Shown: positions 1-12,042 of the stretch, piece by piece
Position numbering within the stretch: position 1 is the first letter of the stretch
Layout: every line of letters begins with the position of its first letter
NCBI RefSeq assembly: GCF_031755915.1
Contig: NC_083388.1
Span: 17,572,001 to 17,636,000, forward strand
Reading direction: 5' to 3'
DNA length: 64,000 nucleotides
DNA from: Ziziphus jujuba
Taxonomy: Eukaryota > Streptophyta > Magnoliopsida > Rosales > Rhamnaceae
Position numbers and translations under genes: made by a program
Notes under the pieces: generated by a model
Seen by the model: only the letters and a program-made list of their open reading frames with translations
What the model was told of the DNA's origin: nothing
Databases searched by the model: none

Positions 1-89
1 TCAAGTTTTCTTGTCTTCCTTCTGAGCAGCAGAAATGTGACTTCAATTCCTTCATTATATTGTCTTCTTTTTTATTTTCAGACCAAGTT

Positions 90-794
90 AGTATTGTCAT
101 TGGCCTTTTTTTAGCAACCTTCTCGTGAGCTTTTACTTCGTCTATCAATCTCCTTGTCGTAGCATGTTGCCTTTGCATTCGTCTCTTCTAAGTTTTGGTA
201 AGCGGCTGATATTGCATATTCTGCATGGTACCAGCGGCCTATTTCTATAATTGGTGGTTGGAATATCCTTGGCTTCTCAATTTTATGAGAAATCACTCTT
301 GTTCGATTATCTTTTGAAAATGTATTCTGAAGCTTGGAGTTAAATTGCCCCCCCTGGTGTTGATGGTTCAGCTTCCAATACCCATCTCACATCTTTGGTC
401 CTAAGCGCTAGAGCATTGACTTTGAACTATGAGGTCCGTAATTCTCTTATGATGACTTTAACACATTTTGTTCACATATCTCTAAAGGTTGCTTCTTCCC
501 ATCTTCAACCTCATGTTTGCAGCAGGTACAAAGCACTTTGGTGGGTGGTTAAGCTTTTTTGGCCGAATACTCCTTTTTGGATTTGTTTTCCCTCTTCCAG
601 ACTCTGGCAGATAAAGGTTGTCCTAGCTCCACCTTAATTCTAGGTTTGGTCAAATCAGAAATATTGGCCAAAACCATATTCACTTCGATCGGTAGAAAAT
701 GATTGCTATCAAGCTCCATCACATCTTTTCCTTTTTCTAGGAACTTCAAAGTGCCCTTATCGATTAGAGCTTGGATTGCATTCTGGAACACCAC
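90..794 (-). pseudogene. gypsy gag C-terminus and gag-pol linker remnant
   Basis: The segment 549-794 reads VFQNAIQALIDKGTLKF, which follows the gag core in plant gypsy polyproteins. After several stops, near 110-200 the minus strand reads PLTKT*KRRMQRQHATTRR, matching the LTKTQKRRMQR linker motif that precedes the protease/RT region in this gypsy group. Frames are discontinuous between the two pieces. No retropepsin active site or RT motif is visible before the window edge. Confidence 0.55.
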
Positions 795-859
795 ACAGTG
801 AACAGTTTGATGTGTTCACATGCCATGTCACTTGCAGTATGGTTTCTTTTTAGTTTCTT

Positions 860-2602
860 TAGCTGTTAGTAAAACATGACCATTAGGTAATTTAATCACC
901 TTGTCGGCCAACAGATGGTCAAAAATTTGATTGACTTTGGAGATATCAAAACTATAAACCTTCTCTGGCTTGGGCAATTCCTTTTTGTATCCATAACTAA
1001 TTGAGGAATCCTTTGGTTCCTTGTTGGTCTAGCTAAAGCTTTGCATGTGTATGGCCTAGTGGCCACTACCTCAGCAGCATCGATTTCGACAGAGGCATCC
1101 TCGATTCCTTGGTTTTCAGCTTCGACCGAATAAATCTTTGTATTTAGGTCTCTATAGTACGATCCCTGAGATAAATTCTTCTTCTGATACTCTTCCTTTA
1201 AAATACCTTCATATCTGGATGCTCGAGAGACTAACTCGAACAAATCATGAAACTCTGTCCCCTCAAACTTCTTCCGAAGCTTATAACTTAGTCCGCTCTG
1301 AGCTAGCTTGATAAACTCTATTTCTGATATATCTAGATGAAATATAATCCTTGCCCTCTTGAGCCGGGCAATAAAGTTCTCCATTGATTCACCTTCCATC
1401 TGACGCAAAAGTGGCAAATTAGCCATGGAGATCTCCGGCTCAATCCTATAAAATTGCTCATGGAATTTCTACTCTAACTGCTGCCAAGTATGAATCGAAT
1501 TTGGTTGCAGATTGATGTACCATGAGAAAGCAGAACCTGTCAAAGAGTTAGCAAACAAACGGAGCTTTAAAAATTCATTGATCGCAGCTTGTCCATACTA
1601 GATAGTGAAACAGCCTATATGTTCCATAGTAGACTGATTCTCTTCACCTGAAAACAAAGTGAATTCAGAAAATCTAAATCCCCTTAGAAACTCTATCCAA
1701 TCAATGGCCTCGGAGTAAGGCCTTCTGTAGGATGGTCGACCAACTCTTTTGAATGTAGGGCCGATCATCTCCTGGATGATGGTCTCAACGGCCTCTCTAT
1801 CCATTCCATGGACGTTGTTCATCCAATTTCGGATATTATGTCCATGTCTCCATGCTAGGCCATGGTAGTCAGCCTGGTGGGGATTTCCTCATTTTGGCAA
1901 TACAGAAAGGTTTAGTCAAATTGTTCAGCATGCCCTCCATAATGACCTTGATTTCGGACAAATGGGAATACATGGGACTGCAACTCTGCCCTTCCTTCAT
2001 TAACATTATTTGCAGCCTAAAGGACCTGCATGCCATAAGGTGTGGCTTAAAAAGCCCGCATCGCATGTGGTACGACCTGAAGGGCCAGTGCAATCTGTTC
2101 TTCTCAGCCATTTCTAATATTCTGGCCATTTTGGCCTTAATTCTCAGTTGGTCCTCCACCATGAATTGGGTTCTGAGTTGGTGGGGGATTATAAGGTTGT
2201 CGTTTTGGTGCGACCGTCCTTCCCTCATTTCCGTTTGTTCTCGCCGGAATAGTTGGTGCATTAGTCCTTGATGTGTTGCCTTTAAGGCATGGCCGAAAAG
2301 GCCTACACCTGTACTTCTTGGCCAGTAAATGGCCTTGTGCCACTCAACGAGGCTTGAGAAACCTGTAATTTTTGATGCAACAAATCCATAATTCCTTCCA
2401 TCTGACGCTAGGTCTCCTGGAATCATTGTTAGGCTTCTTGGAACACTTCCATCTTCTTTTAACCCTCCTTCAGATCTCAAGATAGCTTAGGGATTGACTC
2501 CTAGGTGGACACCTCCATCGAATCAAAGGTCTTACCAGCTTCTTCCTCTTTGTTGTTGTTACAGGTGTCAGACTTCAGAGACTTTGATCGAGTTTGAACC
2601 AT
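860..2602 (-). pseudogene. gypsy gag polyprotein remnant (Retrotrans_gag)
   Basis: Minus-strand reading starts MVQTRSKSLKSD at 2602 and hits its first stop after about 33 residues. After a badly broken stretch, recognisable gag resumes at about 1790: a RPYSEAIDWIEFLRGF segment, then FSGEENQSTMEHIGCFT, then LRLFANSLTGSAFSWY. The core near 1426-1200 has ESMENFIARLKRARI, LAQSGLSYKLRKKFEG and DLFELVSRASRYE, which are hallmark Retrotrans_gag motifs. Beyond 1190 the frame shifts. The conserved downstream YCK-x-H...H-x4-C-like block near 825-850 survives, but two of its tryptophan codons have become TGA. The protein would form the retrotransposon nucleocapsid shell. It is clearly non-functional. Confidence 0.8.
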
Positions 2603-2653
2603 TGTCCTCGGTTGAAATTTTGTGTTAGTCCCACCGGACGTGCCAAAAAGATA

Positions 2654-3118
2654 TGTTGGAATAATGTCAGAATATTTCCAACAATCTGTCGTCTCCTAAA
2701 TTTACGGGTGTGCCACTTCAAATCTGTAATAGTTCAAAGAAATAAAAGAAAATGTGCACCAAATTAATCAAAATCCTCAGACAATTGTATTGATTATTGA
2801 AGAACAAAAATAATCTTACAAGGTTCGATTGCCTTAATGAATAAAGGATTTTTAAAATAAAATTTTAACTAAAAACAACTAAGAATAATAAACTAAAAAA
2901 AGTAAATTGTAAAGAGAATTAACTAATTAGTTTATATTCTTATAGTTGTTTGTGGAGGTGTATAGAGATGCTCTTTCAAAGCCAGTGGAGTTTCAATTTA
3001 TATATGTAGAGAACTTTAAGTTGCTTTACACACTTCCAATATGAGACTTTTCAAAAAACCAACTTCAAAATCATAATTTATACATGTGCAAGTTTTGTGT
3101 CTCTATCATCTCCAATCA
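2654..3118 (-). repeat. 5' LTR of gypsy element F
   Basis: On the minus strand this begins TGATTGGAG and ends ATTCCAACA, the expected TG...CA limits. It lies immediately upstream of the primer-site region and gag. It contains a TATA-like TATATATAAATTG near 2995-3007 (minus), preceded by a CTCATATTGGAAG motif typical of plant LTR promoters. The partner LTR is outside the window, so the outer limit at 3118 is inferred only from the TG dinucleotide. Confidence 0.55.
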
Positions 3119-6100
3119 ATGTTGGACTAATGTTATTTAATTGATCTCTCAAAAATAATATTTTGATGAAATAAAAATATTAATTTGGAAAATTAATATT
3201 ATGGTCCAAACAATAATAAATGATTAAAAATAAACATCTTCATCAAAATGAACCCTGTTCGTAAAATAATTTTCAATTTTCCGAATCCTTTCATATAGTC
3301 CAGATGGTAATGGCCACTAGTTATAAACACTCTCGAATTCAATGTAATGCTAAAAATTAAAATCTTTCTTCCCACTTTATTAAGTTAATTTATATATATA
3401 TTTAACATTGTAATAGTTTCTTTGAATTTGTTGTTAGGTGAAAAGTGTACACTTTCACTTAAATATATAGTGATATATGTAGTTATATGCACATTAAGAT
3501 AACCATATGATTTTCACTTTAAATTTTTCTTTATTAGTCATTAAATCATATCAACAATTAAAATTTAAAATTTAATAAATAGTTAAAGATAAGTTTAATA
3601 ATATACTAAAAGTTATTTAGAAAAAACGAACCCTATCAAAATCCATGATTAATAATTTATATTTCAACCATTGATATAATCTAATGGTTAAAAAATAAAA
3701 TTTGATATTCATTTTGATATTAAAGATTTAATTAGAATCTATTTGCATATATATATATATATAACTAAAATAAAAATTTAAGTCTTACTTTAATTAATAA
3801 ATTAATATTAAAATCCTAATTAGACACATCATCAGGTCTTCCACTATGTTTTCAACAAATAAAAACATTTTGATCTTTTAAGAATATAATTTTTATCTTA
3901 TTCTAGATATTTAAGGACATAACATATACTAATGAATACTACTTGTTTAATTACAATTTTAATATTAGATTATTAATTAACATATCACCTTTAATATTTG
4001 ACATATTTATATATTTTCATCTCACATTGAAATATTTTCCCAATAGATTATTATTTTCTACACACACATGTGCAGGTACGTTTGACATGTATAATGTAAG
4101 AAACGTTTAATATTTATAATGTAAGAAAATAAAGTAAATAAACGGGATCCATTTTAAGACTGCAACGTAGAGATTTAACTGTATATTTTTTTATCACCGA
4201 CAAAATGCAAGAAGATAAGACAAGATAAGAAGAGCTTCTTAATATATATGGAAAAATAATACAAATGACAATTAATATAGATTAAATAATACTAGATTAA
4301 TATTTGATTGGCTTATACATTAAATAACTAATTATACAAATAATTTGAGTTAAAAAAATAATATTATAAAATAAATTAAGTATCATCTACACTAAATATG
4401 ATATATGAAATATTTCATTAAGTTATATATATATATATATATATGTGTATATATATTAAATGAGATTAATTAGTTCAATAAATCACATTTATGATTTGAA
4501 AATCATAAATTTGAAACATAAAAATGATTAACTTATATTTGATAATAATATTTACTCCTACAAAAATCTATTTATTCATAACTAAGTGGTAGTTACCTGT
4601 AAATATATTAAATGATAAAGTATTAAAATATAGCATACACATTTATTCGATACTTTTAAAAAAATCTATCAACATTATCAAACAGGAATATTTTCAAAAC
4701 ATGATTTGATTTAGCGGAAGACATCATGATCAGTGAAATGAATGATAATTCCTCGATCCAATCAAATGCCATATGGTGGCATACACAGCACATGAAGGTT
4801 TCAAATATAAAATTCAAATTCATCAAGTAATTCCAAACTAAAAATTATAAAAAGCATTTAACTAAGAAAAAGAAAAAAGATTGAGATAATCACTAGGAAT
4901 GCGAGACAGCATCAGCATCAGCTGCCGGAGCAGGCCTTATCTCGTTTCTGGTTGTAGACAAAAATAAGAGTTAAGGTGGCGTTTCTTAACTGGGTGGACC
5001 ACATTGTTAGACATATCTTCTTCATGAAAGCAGAGTAACTGTGTTGAATGTATAAGGAGGAATTATATTACTTATGGTACTTCTTGTGGTACTACTCGAT
5101 ATAGACTTTTGCTGGGGCTGAAAATTAGTGATCATTTTGGACTGTCCACGTGGTCAGATCTAGAAGGAGCTAATTTATTAACACTTTATCTTTTTTTTTA
5201 TTACGTTATAATTTATAAAAATTATTGTGATTGAATTATGCCACCGACACCAATTCTATTTGATCGGTCAAAAAACAATAACATCAAACTAGACATGGAT
5301 GAGTTGAATTTAAAATACATACGTAAACTAAGTACCGAGTCAATAAAAGTTTATCTACCGAAAAAGAGTCAATAAAAATTTATCATGTTTTTTTGGCCAC
5401 ATTGCTGTATCAATAAAAAGGTATTTAGCATTTTCACCCAAAAATAAATGAAAAAGTATTTAGCATCTATCCCATCTCAATTATCATAAGCTTTTACACC
5501 TTGGACTAATTTTTTTTTTTTTTTTTTTGGCATTTGGCTTTTAAACTTCAAATTTGTTTTTACTTTAGTCATTAACCATTTTTTTCTTTATTTTTAGTAG
5601 TTTTAAAGTGTGCAACACATTTTTTGTTAAAAAATAGACATAAAAAATTAATGAATCAAATAGTTAAAACTTAAAAGTTTAGGAATTAGTGCCCAAAAAA
5701 AAAATAATAATAATAATCATAAATAAAATAAAAAAACAAAAAAAAAATAAAGCAAAACAAAATGAAAATGCAAAGCTGCAAAAGGTTAATAATTGAGGGG
5801 ACGTAGCTGCTAAAAATCTTAAGTAATTAAAATTGACAAAAAATGATTAAAAAAAAAAGATAAACAAGTTGGTGTTTATAATATTGGCTATTGTTATTTA
5901 TACATATTATTAATTACCTTTTTGTGTATTTTTTTAACATTTTAAAACTAAATATCCATATTGAAAAAGTAATTACTCGCATTCCCTTTCAATAAATTCT
6001 TATGTTTTACCAAAAATGAAAAATAAAAATTGTTATTTTAGTTATGGTCTCCCGGTTGGTTATCATTATCAATAACGAGTAGCAGTCTTCCAATTTACAA

Positions 6101-6222
6101 AGCAAGAAATACATTAAAAGGTGCAAATTTTTTTCCGCTGAAGAGAAGTCCAATTTTTTGGGAGCAATATGTTTCTAATAATGCTCGTATCCAACTATTT
6201 GTTTTTTGTTTTTTTAAAAGTA

Positions 6223-6256
<34 letters not shown>

Positions 6257-6516
6257 TTTTTAGTTTTTGTTTTTTTAGTCGTTCCATATATTTCCCTTCT
6301 TATCGGAGTCCCCAAGAATAGGACCTTTCAATTATCTAGAAAAAGGATAATCACAAGGCCTTTATTGACTTGAATTCCCAAAGTTGAAGATGTACAATTT
6401 CTTCCCGTTGATCGAGTGTTTTGAATTTGTTTTTGGAAGTGTGTTCAATCACATGACAAAATCTCTCTTTATTTAGTCTTTAATCAGTTGTACTACCGAC
6501 CAATTCTAAGACGATA

Positions 6517-6519
6517 ATG

Positions 6520-6592
<73 letters not shown>
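6517..6592. repeat. (AAT)n microsatellite
   Basis: About 25 uninterrupted AAT/TAA units. It directly abuts the first copy of the 118-bp tandem duplication. Confidence 0.95.
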
Positions 6593-6593
<1 letters not shown>

Positions 6594-6594
<1 letters not shown>

Positions 6595-6840
6595 TAATCA
6601 CCAATTTATTTTCATGATTTTTTTAATATCAAATTAAGATGCTAATAAAGTATGAGATTCAAAAATTAATAAAGAAAAAATTGATATCTACACAATATTA
6701 TTCTCAATAATAAATAATACTATAATCGCCAATTTATTTCCATGATTTTTTTAATATCAAATTAAGATGCTAACAAAGTATGATATTCAAAAATTAATAA
6801 TGAAAAAATTGATATCTACACAATATTATTCTCAATAATT
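6594..6840. repeat. Tandem duplication of about 118 bp (two copies)
   Basis: The segment starting ATAATCACCAATTTATTTTC at about 6593 recurs at about 6719 as ATAATCGCCAATTTATTTCC. Both continue through AATATCAAATTAAGATGCTAA to the same end near CAATATTATTCTCAATAAT. The copies differ at only a handful of positions. No coding content. Confidence 0.9.
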
Positions 6841-8339
6841 AGGTTACTTTCAGCTATATATATATATATATACATACACATTCACTTTTTTTTTTTTTTT
6901 AATAAGCTTAACATATCAAAATCTTATTTGTATATGTATATAAAACTAAAGTATAAAACTAAAGGTTTTGTCCTGACCTAAAAAAAAATAATAATAATAA
7001 TAAAGATTTTGTGTCTGCTTTTCAAATATATATATCAATTTTATTAATTATTTTTGTAGGTTTACATGCAAGGATTTGACCAAAATAATGCTGAAATGTT
7101 ATTATTTCTCCTTGTTGCTCAGAATTTTTTTTTTTTTTTCTTTTTAAGTTCCAGATTGCCCCTTTTAAGCCAAAAAAACCAAAAAAAAAAAAAAAAGGGT
7201 TCCAGATTGCCCGGAAAATCTACAATTGTGTAGCACTCTCAGCATATTACTTTGACAAGCAGCGGAAAATAAATCTTTTATAATAAACTTCAAAGTCCCA
7301 TTAATCAAGGCTCTCGAAGTACGCAATTAATAAGGTATTGGAAATCTTAATTTTGTTAAAGATTATTAAGGAATTAAAGATTTGTCCTGTACCAAGTCAA
7401 CAAAAGACTGCTATACTATTTCATATCAAAATGCCATATATATATATATATATATGTATATTATATTTATTGGATTTTTACTATTACATTAATTAAATTG
7501 TTGTAATAAGTAATCAAAGATGAAACAAATTCTTCTCCGTCCTTTTTCATGAAATGTAATTATGATTCTAATTTTTTTATTAAGTCCAATCCATGATAAT
7601 GGCCTTTGAATTTAAAACTGCCCTATAGAAACAAATGAAAGTTAATATACTAATAAAATAATATCCAAAATCAACCACAACTTGAACTTCAAAATCAAAG
7701 AAAATAAACCCCCCCAATAAGACAATAACAGTTACGTGTAAGACCCACATGAAAAATATTTTATTTATAATCCCACTAGTAAAAATATAATTTTCCTTCT
7801 GAAAGCGAGAATTTAATTAAAAAATATTTATAATAATAATACAAAAAGAAAAATTATACAAAATCGCTGTCACAAAACACTGTGATTGGGGGCCAGGAAG
7901 AGAAAACCCGAAACAGTATGAATGGTCAATTTAATTTATGAGATAAAATATTCCTAACACGCAAATGATGCAATTCACAGACGCATATATAAAGATAATA
8001 TCGATAATATAATTGGCTATGGAATATATATGTGGCGTATGGAACGCGGTGTTACAGTTGACAAAGAAACTCGGTTGCTTTTTGGAGGAAACCGATTGAA
8101 AAGGAAAGCATTTAAATTATTTTTCAAAAAATAAAAATAAGAATGGGAAGGAAACAGGTTGATAATGCAGACATGGTTGAAGGGTCACAAGGAAGAAAAT
8201 AATGAAGTTTTGTTTGGTAGATAAAATCCAAAAAAATTACTATCTGCAACCTGGAATAAGTCACTGGAGCCCCAGGCTGGCCCACATGGACCATAACCTG
8301 TTTAAATTTTTTTTTTTTTTTCATTTAATATTTTGCTAA

Positions 8340-8575
8340 GCTGGCGTGCGGCGACGCGATAACGTTGCGTGTCTAACAAAGACGAAGACAACTAGATATT
8401 GAAGCTTTGTTCACACCGCCATATCCTTCTAATAACTCTTCTACTCATCTTTTCTGTATTTTTTTTAATATTTTATATTAAGGGGAGTAAAAAAAAAAAA
8501 AAAAAAAAAAAAAGGCACCCGCAGAGAGATTCTTGGATTCTTCTCCATCCTGGTGGAATCCCGAGGTAAATTATT
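8340..8575 (+). promoter_or_regulatory. Promoter/first-exon-like patch (tentative)
   Basis: This patch is less AT-biased than its surroundings. It contains C/T-rich stretches (CTTCTAATAACTCTTCTACTC; TTCTTGGATTCTTCTCC) like a plant 5' leader and ends with CCCGAGGTAAATT, a plausible 5' splice donor (G|GTAAAT) at about 8565. No downstream exon or ORF was found, so it may be an orphaned gene 5' end. A poly-A tract of about 24 (8490-8513) interrupts it. Confidence 0.2.
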
Positions 8576-8654
8576 TGACGGATTCAATTGGTTTTTGAGC
8601 AATTTCTTGTAGTTATCCATGTATTTAATTTAGTGTTTAAATTGATGTAGTTGA

Positions 8655-9450
8655 TTCAATTTGTCATTGTTGTGGATAAGAAGGTATTTTTATTAAATTA
8701 TTGGTCATGTAGCGTGTGACATGTTTGATGTTTATTAACTTATTGAGTCACTTTTGTGAAAAAAAAAAAAAAAAGGTAGTGATGGGTGACGTTAATGAAT
8801 GAGAAACAATTGACAAAAAAGGGTAAGACTTTGTGTTGTTATTGAATAAGAAAATATATTAAGGTTGTGAGAAACGTTTCAAAACCTAGAGTTTGTACTA
8901 GCTAAGTTATCGTATACACTTAAAAACAACGATATTTTAAAGTCCTTGAAGTTATTAAAGACTATGCCAAATACGGTCTAAATTGACATTATTGTGGATG
9001 ACTGGAAATAAAAAGAGATTGATTTAGTTATTCTTTTCCAAGAGGCATGTTTGATGATTGAGAAACAATATGACAAAATGGTCTTTGAGAATTTGTGTAA
9101 TGATTTAATGAAAAATTTGCTAAGTTTGTGAGGAAACATTTGAAAACCTAGAGTTTGGACTAGCAAGCAGGGTTATGGAAAACGCTTTAAATAAAACCCC
9201 TTTTTTTTAACTCTTGCAGTCAAATAGGGTCTGAAATTGCCATTATTGTGGATAAGAAGAAATAAAAGGAGATTAATTATCAAATAAATAAATAAATAAA
9301 AGGAGATTGATTTATTTAATCTTTTTGCAAAGAGGGCATGATTGGTGATCGATGTTGGTGCATTAGTTTCATGTCAAGGGCAATGGTGGAGATGATGCTA
9401 AAGGAGAAACAATGACAAGGGGTTAGGACATTATGTCGTATTATTAAAAT
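8655..9450 (+). repeat. Diverged tandem triplication, unit about 250-320 bp
   Basis: Three related blocks begin near 8655, 8980 and 9232 with variants of ATTGTTGTGGATAAGAAG (ATTATTGTGGATGACTGG; ATTATTGTGGATAAGAAG). The first two share GTTTGTGAGGAAACRTTT-like and AAAACCTAGAGTTTG(T/G)ACTAG phrases at about 8880 and 9140. All carry a GAGAAACAAT-x-TGACAA phrase (8801, 9059, 9401). The copies are heavily diverged, so the event is old. No protein-coding signal is visible. Confidence 0.6.
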
Positions 9451-10654
9451 AAAGTTTCTTACGATAAGCAATTATGACAAAAACAGCTTTTTTTACTTTC
9501 TCCTATGTGCCTACTTCTTTGTCTTTGTTAATTAAAGAAAAAGTTACAAAATAATTGTTGTCATCGTCATCTTTTGTCTTCTATTTTTTATATATGCAAT
9601 ATACATGGGCTGTATGCATGATGTTAAAAATATATATACCATTGAGTCGTTTTAGTTAGATTCCTTTTTATTTGTGACCCAGTTACTTACAAAAGCATAT
9701 TTGTTTAGCTAATCTTAGGCCTATTTGGAATAGTTTTTTAAATGGTTATAGCTTTCAAGATTCAAAAATAGTTTTTAAAGATATTTGGATAGTTTTTATG
9801 AAGAGTTAAGCTTCAAAATAATTTAAAATCAAAATTAGTAAAATATAATTTTTTTTTAGGATTTTTTTAAGAAGCATAATAAAAAGTTATTCAAATAAAT
9901 CTAATCAGTAGTCTCTTATTCGAATGTTCTAATGAAAAATATCATAACTTTTATCATTAACTATTGGATTGGTTTAAGAACTTATATTTAAAAATATCTT
10001 AGTGATCTAAATCAATTGATTACTAAATTACTTTAATAATATGCTAAAATTTTAAAAAGGTAAAATAAATTATATTAGAATACATTTAATGTTCAAAAAT
10101 AATTTTACATCTTAACTTTTAAAGTAATCATTAATTAAAAAATAAAAATAAAAAAGATCAGAATATCTTAATAAAAGAAGTTTTCAACATCTGATATATT
10201 TAACATTTTGTTTTTTTATATAAATTCTTATGTTATCATCAACCCACCAAAAAAAAAAAAAAAAAAAAAATTGTAAAAAGTGAAGAAAGAGAATAATCTA
10301 ATTTGACTTGTATATGATCGACTGGCCGAGGCATAGAGTTCACTTATGAATAAGGTGGATGCTCTTGTGTTGTTTGAAAATCAATTACACTAACCACGAA
10401 AAGTTGTGATTTTTTTTTTTTCTTGCATATCTTGTACTCAATTTTATGAAATATTATCTCTCATTATATTTTATTTAAATAATGTAAATGAATAAAAAAT
10501 TATTCAACTAAAGATAACGGACAATTTATATAGTCTAACAAACACTTAATTACATGTAGTCTTACATAAAATACCACATAGATAATATGTAGTTGGCCAT
10601 CTATAAAACAATATAAAATATTTAACATCATGCAATACAATATTACTACATGTA

Positions 10655-10693
<39 letters not shown>

Positions 10694-10829
10694 CTTTCAA
10701 ACTCAAAACATACTTCCAAATGTTGAAAAGGGAAAAATAGATATTCTTTCTTAATGTACCTCAACAGAGATCATCAATACAATTATATAGTGCTAGATAA
10801 AGAATCAATTCCTCATAAAGTATCTCCTT
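9451..10829. other. AT-rich intergenic DNA
   Basis: No gene is visible. Poly-A at 10249-10270, a TA/TG microsatellite at about 10651-10690 and an opening GGCCTATTTGGAATAG near 9717, which resembles the end of small plant DNA transposons but has no matching inverted partner that I could find. Confidence 0.6.
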
Positions 10830-11240
10830 TTTAAGCACAAAAGAGACCTCCATTAAGGAGGACATAAAAGGAGATTACAAAGAAGCAAAAAGAGCATTAG
10901 CCAACATAGCTGAGCGAATATCATCAGGAAGATTAAAATTATTAACAAAATAAAAAAGCAAGTCACAATCAAAAGACAAAACATTTCTTGGCTAAACAGT
11001 TAGCTAAGTCATTAGAAGAACTTTTAGTCCAAACTAGGAAGCCATTTAAAAAAGGAATGCCGAACGAATTTGAATGACCTCGTTTCTGGTTGTCCGTTCT
11101 TCTGGATCATTGTCAGATCACATCTTCTCAACAGCTAATTTGGCATCCAAATTGACCAAAACATTGGACCATCCCTTGCTTTTGGCTAGGGAAATGGCCC
11201 AGTGGATGGCTTCCTGGAAAATTCAAATTATATTAATTGT
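10830..11240 (-). pseudogene. LINE RNase H domain remnant (RVT_3-like)
   Basis: The minus strand from 11230 reads EAIHWAISLAKSKGWSNVLVNLDAKLAVE, matching the plant LINE-associated RNase H pattern (A-x-LAKSKGW-x-V-x-x-(E/N)-x-D). It continues in other frames with RNEVIQIRSAFLF, then SSNDLANCLAKKCF (the terminal AD-x-LAK motif), then FNLPDDIRSAMLANAL. Several frameshifts and stops break it. It has the same orientation as the LINE pieces at 15190-16670 and would follow them in a LINE ORF2, so the two are probably one element split by copia A. Confidence 0.6.
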
Positions 11241-11897
11241 TTTTTTTTTTCAAAATTAAATGGACATATAAATGGGTGCTTTTCGTATGTTATAAGTTGC
11301 ATAACTTTGTAATAGCTGCTATATTTTATATTGTACTAATTTATTTTGGATGCTACCTTTAAAAATGTATTACTTTATTATTGAAAAATGTATCACTTTA
11401 TTATTGAAAAATATATTTATATATAAAAATATATTTTTATATTTAAAAGCATATTTATGAATAAATATGTTTTTAGTTACATATCCTTTAAAGCCATATA
11501 GATAGGGACATTTAATTTTAATTAGTATTCAGTTTTTAAATTCAATACAATTTATATATCCATAACATTTAGAGAGTTAAAGTATTGCATATGTGGGGGA
11601 ATACAAGTCAAATTTAATTCACCGATCTTAATGATTTGGAGTGCTACTATCATCAAGAGATTGTTATATCTTGGGAGATGATTGCCATAAAACTATGAGC
11701 ATCTGAATGAGGTAAATTCGTCTTAAGGACACAGAGTTGAACTCTTGCCTGAATCTTGATAGAGTAATGGTTACTTATGTTAATGTGTCTTCAAATAAGT
11801 CCAAGGTTGAAAGATATCATAATCCTACTAGATAAAGATCTATTATATTGTATAAATCTAAAAATGATAAACTAAGCTTTATTATTATAGAGATAAT
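11241..11897. other. AT-rich spacer between LINE fragment and copia A LTR
   Basis: No coding signal. It contains a local duplication of GTATYACTTTATTATTGAAAAAT (about 11367 and 11390). It may be LINE or insertion-site debris. Confidence 0.4.
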
Positions 11898-12025
11898 TGT
11901 TATAGCATCTGATAGGTGTATACAGAGTTGTGATAAAGCGCACTCTCTTTTAATATATGTAACATCAATACAAAATTAACAAGTCCTCATTACTCCATAC
12001 TCTATTTTTCTTTTTTAAACTTACA
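11898..12025 (+). repeat. Putative 5' LTR of copia A
   Basis: Starts TGTTATAGCATCTGATAGGT and ends AAACTTACA immediately before the primer-binding site. It contains TTTTAATATATGTAACATC and AATACAA, as in the short (about 130-150 bp) LTRs of many plant copia elements. The 3' partner is missing, so the left limit is inferred from the TG and from family form. Confidence 0.55.
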
Positions 12026-12040
12026 TGGTTTCAGAGCATA
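12026..12040 (+). other. Primer-binding site of copia A (initiator Met tRNA type)
   Basis: TGGTTTCAGAGCATA follows the LTR directly. It differs by one base from the usual plant copia TGGTATCAGAGC complement of initiator methionine tRNA. Confidence 0.75.
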
Positions 12041-12042
12041 TC

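Larger units (their letters stand above)
1..3118 (-). mobile_element. Ty3/gypsy LTR retrotransposon F, 5' part, degenerate
   Basis: Read on the minus strand the order is LTR (3118 to 2654), a primer-site region beginning TTTTTGGCACGTCCGGTGGG, a gag start with the common plant-gypsy opening MVQTRS at 2602, the gag domain, and then a linker running off the left edge. No protease, reverse transcriptase or integrase lies in the window, so the element either continues to the left or is truncated there. Many in-frame stops and frameshifts show it is dead. Family assignment rests on gag sequence similarity recalled from plant gypsy polyproteins, not on a database search. Confidence 0.8.
3119..8340. 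other. AT-rich intergenic DNA without recognisable genes
   Basis: No coding region is supportable here; every open frame is short and made of low-complexity AT sequence. The stretch holds TA dinucleotide runs (about 3747-3764, 4424-4443, 6857-6872, 7437-7454), poly-T and poly-A tracts (5511-5528, 6227-6254, 7127-7141, 7178-7197), a long AAT microsatellite and a tandem duplication, both listed separately. A phrase GTTCCAGATTGCCC occurs twice (7148 and 7200) around a poly-A tract. Confidence 0.7.

Noticed and set aside
1852..2271. 139-aa plus ORF over the gypsy F gag
   Set aside because: Antisense shadow of the minus-strand gag remnant.
4896..4952. Possible last exon on the minus strand (EIRPAPAADADAVSHS before a stop, with CAG acceptor)
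   Set aside because: A single short open stretch, no upstream exon or transcript-like context; kept only as a note.
8124..8324. 66-aa minus ORF near the promoter-like patch
   Set aside because: Begins with a poly-Lys run from a poly-T tract and shows no domain; overlaps likely 5' regulatory sequence.
10500..10764. Overlapping minus-strand ORFs with IYIYIYI runs
   Set aside because: Encoded by a TA/TG microsatellite; no codon structure, no recognised domain.
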